51,667 nt of DNA from JBBIGV01 sp037447335. GTDB taxonomy: Bacteria; Bacteroidota; Ignavibacteria; Ignavibacteriales; Ignavibacteriaceae. The stretch spans positions 1-51,667 of the forward strand of contig JBBIGV010000018.1 in assembly GCA_037447335.1 (NCBI GenBank), in the 5' to 3' direction. Positions 17,894 through 25,739 of this stretch are shown here, piece after piece. The position numbers and the translations under genes are program-made. Under the pieces are notes generated by a model. The model worked only from the letters and a program-made list of their open reading frames with translations. It did not search any database and was not told the DNA's origin. Position 1 is the first letter of the stretch, and each line of letters begins with the position of its first letter.

Positions 17894-18217
17894 TCAATCT
17901 ATTGGAATTTCTACTCCCGTCTTAATTATCTCATCAGCAATCATGTTCTCCGAATTAAAATGCTCCGGTTTGAAGGCTATCGGCTCAATTCTTGTATCGA
18001 TTCCCCATGTAAGTATTGAAAGAGCAGCATTATCAACAATAATATTCCCCGTGAATGAAAAAGAAATTATAGCCAGATCAATATCACTTTCCTCATCAGC
18101 CGAACCTGAAAGATAAGAGCCAAAAAGATAAACCTTTTCAATATTAAATTTTTGTTTAACTGCGTTAATGTATGCCTTTATGGCGTTAGCAACTTCTATA
18201 TTTTTGATCTCAGCCAT
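17894..18217 (-). CDS. MNT-type minimal nucleotidyltransferase (HEPN partner)
   Basis: This 107-residue protein is a minimal nucleotidyltransferase: the polymerase-beta signature is FGSYLSGSADEESDIDLAI (about residues 32-50), with the GS pair and the DxD metal ligands intact. In HEPN-MNT pairs such proteins act as antitoxins, in studied cases by adenylylating the HEPN toxin. Its start overlaps the end of the HEPN reading frame by 22 bases, the usual gene order and coupling. It sits inside the menaquinone cluster, so it is probably a later insertion. Confidence 0.8.
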   Translation of the reverse strand: MAEIKNIEVANAIKAYINAVKQKFNIEKVYLFGSYLSGSADEESDIDLAIISFSFTGNIIVDNAALSILTWGIDTRIEPIAFKPEHFNSENMIADEIIKTGVEIPID

Positions 18218-18609
18218 GATTTAAATTCCATCGTTTTAATCAATCTTTCTTCAGTAAAATCTTTGGTAGCCAATTTGTAAAGAGTAAGCTTCTCATCAGG
18301 ATATCTGGTGGACAATTGAAACTGATTCATTTCACCCAAAAATTGGAGATAATCCTCTCTTAAGTCGATTTTTGCCAACTCAGCCAATCTTAAAAGATTA
18401 TGCGTTTTAGGTGGATGCTGATCGCTAACTTTTATAATCAGTGCTTTAAGAATTTTCTCAATTACGAGATGACATACAAATAAACAAAAGTGAAAATTCT
18501 TATTTGATTTAAAGATATCATTTGCCGTTTCCCAGTCGTACTCGGATGCAGATATCCAATAGTCTATTTGTTTTGTCCAATATAAGACTACGCGCTTTGT
18601 TATTCCAAA
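18196..18609 (-). pseudogene. HEPN-domain gene lacking a usable start codon
   Basis: The minus-strand frame is open from just after a TAA at 18612-18610 down to 18196 and encodes a HEPN-like protein of about 130 residues. Visible are KQIDYWISASEYDWETAN, the helix around FVCHLVIEKILKAL, and HPPKTHNLLRLAEL, typical of the COG1895 HEPN family. No in-frame ATG, GTG or TTG occurs until a TTG at 18387, which would remove the first half of the domain. An in-frame ATG at 18621 is followed by the TAA three codons later. A TTG at 18580 is one base out of frame, and dropping one A from the AAAA at 18571-18574 would restore a protein starting MDKQIDYW. It therefore looks inactivated, or uses a non-canonical start. 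Confidence 0.7.
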
Positions 18610-18654
18610 TTAAATAATCATTAAAGTAGTTTCAAGCTAAGATTGAACACCGAA

Positions 18655-19479
18655 CTATTTTATTTTAAGAGTAAATTCTCTCACAACCTCAGTAAACCTT
18701 TTAGATTCTTCTAAATGAGTATTGTGCCCTGCATTATTTATTACTTTGTGTATTACATCGGGGAAATACTTGACCATTTCAGAATTTATTGCTGTGAACT
18801 TAGAATCAAGTTCGCCGGTTATCAATAAAGTTTTTACAGTAATTTTGTTCAGGTAATCATAAAGCGGATTCATAACGCCAGTGCCGAATCCGATAAGCGA
18901 GTTTGATAAACCGGTTTTGCTGTTTTTAAGTTTTGCTTTTCTTATCAATTCTAATCGTTCATCAGAAAACCTTCGCTGAGTATTAAACAGATCGAGGTTC
19001 ATCCAGTAATCTGCAAATTCGTCAAGTGAATGATTTAAAATAAAATCTGCCAGTTGCTGATCCTGTATTTTTCGCGCCTCCCTCTGCCTCATATCTTTTA
19101 TGCCGGCGGAAGAACTTTCTAATATTAAACCTTCTAACCGGTGCGGATATTTTACTGCATAAGAAAGCGCGATTCTTCCACCCATAGAATAACCGAGTAA
19201 ATAAAATTTTTCTCCGGCGTGTAAGGAAAACAATTCATTCAATTGCTGAACAATCGAATCTTGCCTGTAAAGATTAATATCAGATGGTGAATCACTTTTG
19301 CCATGACCGATCAAATCAACGGCATACACTTTTAACTGTGGACTGAATAGATTTGCCGCTTCAGTCCAATCATCTGATGAACCTGTAAACCCATGCAGAC
19401 AAAATAAAATCCGCCCGGCGTTAACAGGATTGTTTAGCATTTCGATATTAAGACTGCAATTGGTTAACTTAATTTTCAC
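18655..19479 (-). CDS. menH: SHCHC synthase MenH (alpha/beta hydrolase)
   Basis: MenH removes pyruvate from SEPHCHC to give SHCHC. The 274-residue alpha/beta hydrolase shows LHGFTGSSDDW near residues 29-39, the nucleophile elbow GYSMGGR, the acid in ITGELDSKF, and the catalytic His in NAGHNTH. The family is easily confused with other hydrolases, but the location 33 bases after menD in the men cluster makes MenH the best call. Confidence 0.88.
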   Translation of the reverse strand: MKIKLTNCSLNIEMLNNPVNAGRILFCLHGFTGSSDDWTEAANLFSPQLKVYAVDLIGHGKSDSPSDINLYRQDSIVQQLNELFSLHAGEKFYLLGYSMGGRIALSYAVKYPHRLEGLILESSSAGIKDMRQREARKIQDQQLADFILNHSLDEFADYWMNLDLFNTQRRFSDERLELIRKAKLKNSKTGLSNSLIGFGTGVMNPLYDYLNKITVKTLLITGELDSKFTAINSEMVKYFPDVIHKVINNAGHNTHLEESKRFTEVVREFTLKIK

Positions 19480-19512
19480 GATGTGTTATTACTTCTTTAA
19501 AGTTCCTAGCAA

Positions 19513-21276
19513 TTAGTGGGCATTGCTTACAACTTTCCAGTACTGATTTCTCAATTTAAGCGATGTAACTGCATCAGTTTCGAATTCCAATACTGAGAAG
19601 GTTTTTCTTTTTAAGGATTTAGATAATTCCGTCTTAAAGTCAGTCCAGCTTTTTAATTTTTTATAATAACCATTGTATGCTTTAATATGATGCGAAAAGT
19701 CAAGATTGTGAGGTGTTTTAAAGAATTTGTTAAATATTTTTTTGTGTGATTTTATCGGAAGGTTCTCAAATATGCCCCCGCCATTATTATTGATCAGAAT
19801 TATAACAACAGGCAGCTTGTAATTCCTGGCAGCAAGCAGTGAGTTAATGTCATAAAAAAAAGCAAGATCACCGGTAAGTAAAAATGTTCGTTTTTTTGAG
19901 GCAGCGTTAATCCCAAGTGCGGTTGAAATTATCCCGTCAATTCCACTTGCCCCCCGATTGTGAAATATAAAAATTTCTTTAGAAGACTTTGATGCAAACG
20001 AATCAAAATCTCTTACAGGCAGGCTGTTTGAGATCATTATATTGGAATTGTCAGGAATAAATTTTATCAATTCTGAAATTATTCTCGCTTCGGCAGGGAA
20101 GGGGGCAATTTCAATAAGACGTTGTTTAATTTTTTCTGCGGATTGGTCAGCATTAATAAATGATTTCAGCCAGCTCTTATCTTTTCGCATAAAATTTATT
20201 GATTCAAGCCGGGTAATCAATTCCTGGCAAAACATTACAGGCGGGATTGCGATAGATGCCGTTGATTTTCTTGAGGGATCAAACCAATCGCCGAAGTTGT
20301 TTATCATATAACGTTTCGACTTACATCCTGACAGAAACAATTCAAAAGACTTTGAAGTTAGTGTTCTGCCAAAGTGAAGAATTAAATCCGGTTTATGTTT
20401 TTTGATAAATGAATCTGATCTGCACACTGCATCAAAGTTCGCAATAACATTCTCACTTTTGTGTGAACCGAAACGTAAATGCGATACACCATCTGAAATA
20501 ACAGGATACCCGGAAATACCGGATAACTTAATAATTAATTTTTTAAGCGATTTATTATTATTTAATGGTCCGGCAATAATCAATCCCTTCTCATACCTGC
20601 GAACTTCACCGGCAATCGAGTGTAAGAACTTATCAATATTAACTGAAGTTGATTTTACTTTGTCGTCGTATAAAAGTTTTCTGTCGGAAAGATTTTTTAT
20701 TACAAGCTCACTTATCTCATCAGTAAAAGATTCAGGCTCAAATGGTTTTCTGAATGGAAAATTTAAATGAACCGGTCCTCTCATGATAGCTGAACTTTTA
20801 TAATAAGCCTGTTGAGCGGTATCACGTATGAATTTTAATCTTTTCAAAGTAACTGAAGGAATCCCAACATCAACAAACCACCGGATGTGATTTTTATACA
20901 AATTATTCTGATTGATAGTCTGATTAGCTCCGCAATTCTGTAATTCAGGTGGACGATCAGCAGTGCATACAATTAACGGGATACGCTGTTGATAAGATTC
21001 GATTATTGCCGGATATAATTCTGCAGTTGCAGTTCCTGATGTAGTAATTAACACTACCGGTGTATCAGTAACTTTGGCTAACCCGAGTGCAAAAAATGCA
21101 GAACTTCTCTCATCAATGTGTACAAAGGTTTTTATTGATTTGTTTTTGGCGAATGCATACGTGAGCGGTGTGCTTCGTGAACCGGGAGAAATACATGCAT
21201 ATTTAACCCCAAGAGCAGCAAGTTCTGATGCAAAAGTCCGCGTCCAGAGAATGTTTCGGTTAATTTTTATTTTCAT
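19513..21276 (-). CDS. menD: SEPHCHC synthase (MenD)
   Basis: MenD is the thiamine-diphosphate enzyme that joins isochorismate and 2-oxoglutarate. The 587-residue protein has the MenD N-terminal SPGSRSTPL motif, HIDERSSAFFALGLAK with the catalytic glutamate nearby, and a C-terminal ThDP/Mg motif around LTGDLAFFYDINSL to NNNGGGIFE. Length is normal. Its start overlaps the end of menF by 17 bases. Confidence 0.96.
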   Translation of the reverse strand: MKIKINRNILWTRTFASELAALGVKYACISPGSRSTPLTYAFAKNKSIKTFVHIDERSSAFFALGLAKVTDTPVVLITTSGTATAELYPAIIESYQQRIPLIVCTADRPPELQNCGANQTINQNNLYKNHIRWFVDVGIPSVTLKRLKFIRDTAQQAYYKSSAIMRGPVHLNFPFRKPFEPESFTDEISELVIKNLSDRKLLYDDKVKSTSVNIDKFLHSIAGEVRRYEKGLIIAGPLNNNKSLKKLIIKLSGISGYPVISDGVSHLRFGSHKSENVIANFDAVCRSDSFIKKHKPDLILHFGRTLTSKSFELFLSGCKSKRYMINNFGDWFDPSRKSTASIAIPPVMFCQELITRLESINFMRKDKSWLKSFINADQSAEKIKQRLIEIAPFPAEARIISELIKFIPDNSNIMISNSLPVRDFDSFASKSSKEIFIFHNRGASGIDGIISTALGINAASKKRTFLLTGDLAFFYDINSLLAARNYKLPVVIILINNNGGGIFENLPIKSHKKIFNKFFKTPHNLDFSHHIKAYNGYYKKLKSWTDFKTELSKSLKRKTFSVLEFETDAVTSLKLRNQYWKVVSNAH

Positions 21277-22678
21277 CTGTGAAGAGAGAAATAACAGGTT
21301 TTAATTTCAGAACAGATTCATTGTACTCTGCTTCAGGGTCTGAGTCCTCAACAATACCACAACCAGCGTAAGCATAAACTTTATTTCCTGTATACAGACC
21401 GGACCTGATTGCAACCAGGAACTCACCTTCATCTTCAAAATTGAACCAGCCAATTATACCTGAGTAAAGTCCCCGCTTGTAATGTTCATTTTTTTTGATG
21501 TATGAAAGTGCGGCATCGCGTGGACTACCGCAAATTGCGGGAGTGGGGTATAGTTCTTTAAGAAGAAGGAGCATCGTATTCGGATTTTTCAGGTTAGCAT
21601 CAATTGTGGAATGAATATGCTGAATGTTCTCTAACTTTTTTATTTGCAAGTGCTTGATGATTTTAATATCGCTTGAAAAGTTTACAATTGATGACTTAAT
21701 TGATTCTACCACAAAGTTATGTTCTTTAAGATTTTTTTCATCGGATAGAAGCTTTGCGCTTATTGCATCATCTTCACTTTCAGAGGAACCTCGTTTTGCT
21801 GATCCGGCTAATGCGTCAATTGAAACTATGCCTTCTGAAAATTTTGCAAGCAGTTCAGGAGTTGCACCGAAAAATGTTGACTGACCATGATGGTAAATGA
21901 AAATGCAGCAATCATTGTACCGCAGCCAGAAATTTTTTAGGATTTTTACATTAGAAACTTCGCCTGATAATTTTAATTCAACTTTTCGTGAAAGAACAAT
22001 TTTGTCAAACTGATCATTAAGAATGTTTTCAATTGCCTCTGAAACTTTGTTCTTCCATTTCTTTTTATCTTTTGGTGAAGTTCCTTCATCCGAAATTAAT
22101 ACCGGGAAGCTGATTGTTTCATTTGCTGATCTGCAATCTTCTATCATTTCAAGTTTCAGGCGTAATTTGTTTACTAATTTCCTGAAGCTGTTGCCATAAC
22201 TAATTTGTAAATAGAAAACGAAATAAAATTCATCTGGTTTTTGAACGAGAAGCAGTTCGGGTATAAACCATGCAGAATCTTCAAAATCATCCCATTCATT
22301 ACCTTTACTGTCAGGCGTAAATTTCATCCCTCCAAAAAAAACAGGGAATTTAATTTCGGGATATTCATGAAAATTGTTTATGAAGCTGCTGCGCATTTCC
22401 CTTACACGCTTATCTGTTACAGCAAAACGTGTATCGCCGGCTTCAATTATTGCGCTGGACTCATCAAGGCATACGTACTGAACACTTTTATTTGGGGAAC
22501 AGTAATAAAATGTCCTTTCGTAACTATTAATGAGCCGGTCTATCATTTCTGCGGAAAGAACCTCATCCGAGCGAAATGCGAAACCTGCAAGCACACTTTG
22601 GTTTTTCAGGATAATTTCTTTTTGTGAATCAAGAAATTTTTGTAAGGAATCAAAAATCAGGGTGAAAGAGTCTTTCAT
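21260..22678 (-). CDS. menF: Isochorismate synthase (MenF)
   Basis: MenF isomerises chorismate to isochorismate, the first committed step to menaquinone. The 472-residue chorismate-binding enzyme has DKIVLSRKVEL, LAGSAKRGSSESED, TPAICGSPRDAA and the C-terminal YAGCGIVEDSDPEAEYNE, all conserved. It could in principle be a salicylate or enterobactin-type isochorismate synthase, but adjacency to menD settles it. It follows the promoter at 22703-22733 and leads the men operon. Confidence 0.95.
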   Translation of the reverse strand: MKDSFTLIFDSLQKFLDSQKEIILKNQSVLAGFAFRSDEVLSAEMIDRLINSYERTFYYCSPNKSVQYVCLDESSAIIEAGDTRFAVTDKRVREMRSSFINNFHEYPEIKFPVFFGGMKFTPDSKGNEWDDFEDSAWFIPELLLVQKPDEFYFVFYLQISYGNSFRKLVNKLRLKLEMIEDCRSANETISFPVLISDEGTSPKDKKKWKNKVSEAIENILNDQFDKIVLSRKVELKLSGEVSNVKILKNFWLRYNDCCIFIYHHGQSTFFGATPELLAKFSEGIVSIDALAGSAKRGSSESEDDAISAKLLSDEKNLKEHNFVVESIKSSIVNFSSDIKIIKHLQIKKLENIQHIHSTIDANLKNPNTMLLLLKELYPTPAICGSPRDAALSYIKKNEHYKRGLYSGIIGWFNFEDEGEFLVAIRSGLYTGNKVYAYAGCGIVEDSDPEAEYNESVLKLKPVISLFTDENKN

Positions 22679-22702
22679 TTTAACGGGAACTTATTCTTTG
22701 TG

Positions 22703-22733
22703 TAAATATAAAATCAGCAGTTGTATCAAACAA
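22703..22733 (-). promoter_or_regulatory. Bacteroidota-type promoter of the men operon
   Basis: On the minus strand a TTG (22733-22731) is followed after 20 bases by TATATTTA (22710-22703), seven of eight matches to TAnnTTTG. It lies in the 90-base gap between rsgA and menF and would give a leader of roughly 18 bases before the menF ATG at 22678. Confidence 0.55.
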
Positions 22734-22768
22734 TAGAAGTGATTCGTAAGTTTTTACAGCCGGCGCAA

Positions 22769-23725
22769 TCAAAAAATCATATCCTCTTCAATTGTATCAA
22801 GCATTCGCAGGTAACTCTCGTATCTTTCAACCCGGATTTTATTATTTTCAACGGCAGCAATTACTGCGCAGTAAGGTTCGTGATGGTGTGTGCAGGTGTT
22901 AAATCTACAATTAACTGAAAATTCGGAAAATTCGATAAAGTAGTGAGAAAGGTCCTCTTTTTTTATTCCGAAAGGATCAATTTCTCTGATGCCGGGAGTA
23001 TCAATAATAAATATATTCTTTTCTGGATTGAGCATCACAGCCGTAACTGTTCGATGCATTCCTTTTACAGTAAAGCTGCTTATTGCACCGGTTTCAAGTG
23101 TAAGAAGTGGAAAAATCGTATTTAAGATTGAAGATTTACCAACACCGGATTGCCCCCAAAAAAGATTTTTTCCTCCTGTAATAAACTCTTTTATTTTCTT
23201 CATTCCCTGACCTGTAACAACGCTTGATTTGATAACATCATAACCAATTTCATTATAAATATTTACCCACTCATCTATAAAATCATTTGCATCAAGATCA
23301 CATTTATTTATGATGACTGATATATTCAGATGGGCGCTTTCTCCGATAACGATAAATCGGTCGAGAACTTTATTATTGAAGGGTGGCTCGAGTACGCTAG
23401 TAACAATTACAAAGTGATCAATGTTTGCTGCAATAATTTGTTCGAGGCGTTCGCCGCGGTAACCAGCGCCTTTTATACGAGGTGCTTTACGGGATAAATA
23501 ATTCCGGCGCTCAGCAATTTCATAGATTACGCCGGTGCCATCATCATTCATATCGAAGGAAACAATATCACCTACAACAGCAATATCGGTATGATAGAGC
23601 TTATCTTTCTTCAAGCGAAAAACTTTTTTGAACCTGCCTTTCAGTGAACATCGAACAAGCTCATGTTTGTCTTCAGTAAGGACGTAATAGTCTTTACTTT
23701 CTATTCTGCTTACAACACCTTGAAT
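22769..23725 (-). CDS. rsgA: Ribosome small-subunit GTPase RsgA, probable ATT start
   Basis: RsgA is a circularly permuted GTPase that helps mature the 30S decoding centre. Visible are NKCD (about residues 140-143), the P-loop GQSGVGKS (191-198), DTPGIRE, and the C-terminal zinc knuckle CRFNTCTHHHEPYC. The first canonical start in frame, TTG at 23614, would delete the OB-fold. The frame continues upstream with good OB-fold sequence (GVVSRIESKDYYVLTED and RCSLKGRF) back to a TAA at 23740-23738. The only plausible initiator there is ATT at 23725, five bases after a perfect GGAGG (23735-23731), giving 318 residues. AUU starts are established for infC and pcnB in E. coli. Confidence 0.85.
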   Translation of the reverse strand: MQGVVSRIESKDYYVLTEDKHELVRCSLKGRFKKVFRLKKDKLYHTDIAVVGDIVSFDMNDDGTGVIYEIAERRNYLSRKAPRIKGAGYRGERLEQIIAANIDHFVIVTSVLEPPFNNKVLDRFIVIGESAHLNISVIINKCDLDANDFIDEWVNIYNEIGYDVIKSSVVTGQGMKKIKEFITGGKNLFWGQSGVGKSSILNTIFPLLTLETGAISSFTVKGMHRTVTAVMLNPEKNIFIIDTPGIREIDPFGIKKEDLSHYFIEFSEFSVNCRFNTCTHHHEPYCAVIAAVENNKIRVERYESYLRMLDTIEEDMIF

Positions 23726-23740
23726 GAGAACCTCCGTTTA

Positions 23741-23773
23741 AAAATAAAAAAGCGTCATTAAATTATGACGCTT
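23741..23773 (-). terminator. Rho-independent terminator after the FadL-like operon, abutting the rsgA ribosome-binding site
   Basis: On the minus strand a 9-bp perfect stem (bases 23773-23765 with 23758-23750, arms AAGCGTCAT/ATGACGCTT) is followed by TTTTATTTTT. It ends the unit that finishes at 23801. The T tract stops only four bases before the GGAGG of rsgA, so it also forms part of the rsgA leader. Confidence 0.8.
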
Positions 23774-23800
23774 AAAAATTTTATTCAAATTATTTATAGA

Positions 23801-25231
23801 TCAGAACCTGTAAATTGATGTGAGTATAAACTGATGAACCACAATATCCTGGAAGGTTCTTGATTCACCATTCCCATAATTATCTCCGTGAGTTTTCCAC
23901 CAGCCGCGGGCATAAGCCAGATCAATTCCGATAGTTTCATCTGTAAGGAATCCAATACCTCCTGTTAAATATTTGCGGTTATAAGTTGATGGATCATCTT
24001 TAAACGGAGATTGTTGTGTAAAGAATCCACCTCTTAATCTTAGTTCGATCTGCGGAATAGTATACTCGATGCCTGTATTGATATTAAATGTAGTTCTGAG
24101 CTGATCTTTAATATCTTTATTCACACTTGCTATGTATTGAGGAGTTAATCCTTTTGCATTACTGAATTTCATCTGTGTATAATCTGTAACAGAGCCCTGC
24201 ACTGAAAATACAAGCCCTCTGAAGTTGATAGAGAATCCTCCTGCAAGCTCGAATGGAGTTACAATATCGAACTCAACCTCGTCACGATAATCATCTCTGT
24301 TTAATTCAGCAATAAAGCCGGTGCCGAAAATACTTCTTCCGGCAACATCAAATTTTTCTTTTATCACAAAAGTTTTCGGGAATTGAAGTGTTAATCCGAA
24401 TCTTGCATACTGATGAAATTGGTAAAGCATTCCTATTTTAGCATCCCAACCGGCAATATCCCAGTCGAGAATATTGTTCAGATAAAATGTTTTGAAGTCA
24501 TCGGTATCAGAGTATCCTGCGGCAGTTTCTCCCTGATAAATATTTTGTGTATCATCCTCATAGTAATCGCTGATCGATTCGAATCTGCCGGAGATGATAT
24601 TTACATTGACGCCAATGAATAAGTTTTTATGGGCTTCAATGGCACCGGAAAGAGTCCAGTTATCTATGCTTCCGGAATTAGTAATGTCGCCGCTCTGATT
24701 TAATAGTCCCATTATCGGAGTATTATTATCATCATCTGTAAGATAAAGATCATAAGGAACGTTGGTGTTGAGTAAGCTTTGAATTCTTGACGTTGGTCCT
24801 GAATTAAATCCATCAAATTTTAAAGAGGTTGTAAAATCAGTTGTTGAATGGTAAGATAAACCAAATACAAGGCTTCCTCTCACTGTTGGAAAAGGAAATG
24901 CAAAGCTTACCCGGTTTAAATTTGTTGAGCTGTTGGTTGAAGAACTTTTCTTTCCGAGAAATGAAGTTTCATTATTATAACTGATATAATTTAATCCACC
25001 GGATAACTCCATTCTTTTTAAGAGCCCAAAACCAGCGGGATTGAAAAAAGAGGCAGAGGCATCATCACTAAGAGCGATGTAGCTGTTACCCATACCTAAA
25101 GCTCGTGCGTTTGAACCTAAGCCGCCTAATCCAACTCTTACTGCATCATTTACGTTTTGAGCTGAAGCTGTGAAACAAATCAGCAAAACTGCCAGAAGTA
25201 TTTTTCCATATCTGAAATAAGAGAATCGCAT
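23801..25231 (-). CDS. OMPP1/FadL/TodX-family outer-membrane protein
   Basis: This 476-residue protein has a signal peptide (cleavage likely after ASAQ, about residue 25) and then the FadL-type opening ARALGMGNSYIALSDDASA and FFNPAGFG, followed by alternating beta-strand sequence ending in an aromatic residue (SIYRF). FadL relatives take hydrophobic compounds across the outer membrane; PorV of the T9SS is a distant relative, but its specific motif is not seen. It is the last gene of a unit with two lipoproteins (two-base gaps) and is followed by a terminator. Confidence 0.78.
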   Translation of the reverse strand: MRFSYFRYGKILLAVLLICFTASAQNVNDAVRVGLGGLGSNARALGMGNSYIALSDDASASFFNPAGFGLLKRMELSGGLNYISYNNETSFLGKKSSSTNSSTNLNRVSFAFPFPTVRGSLVFGLSYHSTTDFTTSLKFDGFNSGPTSRIQSLLNTNVPYDLYLTDDDNNTPIMGLLNQSGDITNSGSIDNWTLSGAIEAHKNLFIGVNVNIISGRFESISDYYEDDTQNIYQGETAAGYSDTDDFKTFYLNNILDWDIAGWDAKIGMLYQFHQYARFGLTLQFPKTFVIKEKFDVAGRSIFGTGFIAELNRDDYRDEVEFDIVTPFELAGGFSINFRGLVFSVQGSVTDYTQMKFSNAKGLTPQYIASVNKDIKDQLRTTFNINTGIEYTIPQIELRLRGGFFTQQSPFKDDPSTYNRKYLTGGIGFLTDETIGIDLAYARGWWKTHGDNYGNGESRTFQDIVVHQFILTSIYRF

Positions 25232-25233
25232 TA

Positions 25234-25737
25234 TTACCTCCTGCCGTTTGTATTTCTGTTTCCATCGTTATTTCGAATTGAATTATTGCTATCGGAGCTT
25301 TTTGTTGACTGAGTGCCCGTAGTTCCGGATGAAGAATTTCCGCGGGTTTGGCTGTCATTTTGCCTCCCGGAATTATCTTTAGAGTTATCGGTGTTATGCC
25401 AGTTTCCGCTTGAACGCGAGGGAGATGAAGTTGTTATGATCTCTCTATCCGAAGAGGTTGTTCTGCCATCACCCGTATTGCGTAAAGTATTGATAGTTGT
25501 ATTATTATCACGATGATATTCTTCTTTAGGCTCAACTAAGGGGGGTGCAATTGTTAACCACCATGGATAGTGGTAGAAATCATAGTACTGTCCGTAATAG
25601 TAATCGTCATAAAATCCCGATGTGGATGGATGATTATCTTCACCAGGGAACTCCATACCGGGGCTCCAAATAATAGTGTAACAACCCGGTAATATGAAAA
25701 CAAGGAGCAATGAGAAATACTTATTGAAATTTTTCAT
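25234..25737 (-). CDS. Tyr-rich, disordered lipoprotein (small paralogue)
   Basis: I do not recognise a family. The 167-residue protein has a lipoprotein signal with lipobox LPGC (Cys19) followed by YT, an aromatic stretch (YDDYYYGQYYDFYHYPWW, about residues 43-60), and a long tail rich in Ser, Thr, Asn, Gly and Arg ending NGRR. The same layout (GCYT, aromatic block, disordered Arg-containing tail) is seen in the larger protein encoded just upstream, so the two are probably paralogues. Two-base gaps on both sides indicate an operon with the FadL-like gene. Confidence 0.65.
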   Translation of the reverse strand: MKNFNKYFSLLLVFILPGCYTIIWSPGMEFPGEDNHPSTSGFYDDYYYGQYYDFYHYPWWLTIAPPLVEPKEEYHRDNNTTINTLRNTGDGRTTSSDREIITTSSPSRSSGNWHNTDNSKDNSGRQNDSQTRGNSSSGTTGTQSTKSSDSNNSIRNNDGNRNTNGRR

Positions 25738-25739
25738 AA

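Noticed and set aside
18196..18387. A 63-residue protein starting at TTG 18387
   Set aside because: It is the C-terminal half of the HEPN domain; the frame and homology-like content continue upstream, so it is not an independent gene.
23801..25231. Calling the FadL-like barrel PorV of the T9SS
   Set aside because: The opening motif fits FadL/TodX proteins in general; PorV-specific phrases were not seen and it is far from the C25 peptidase gene.
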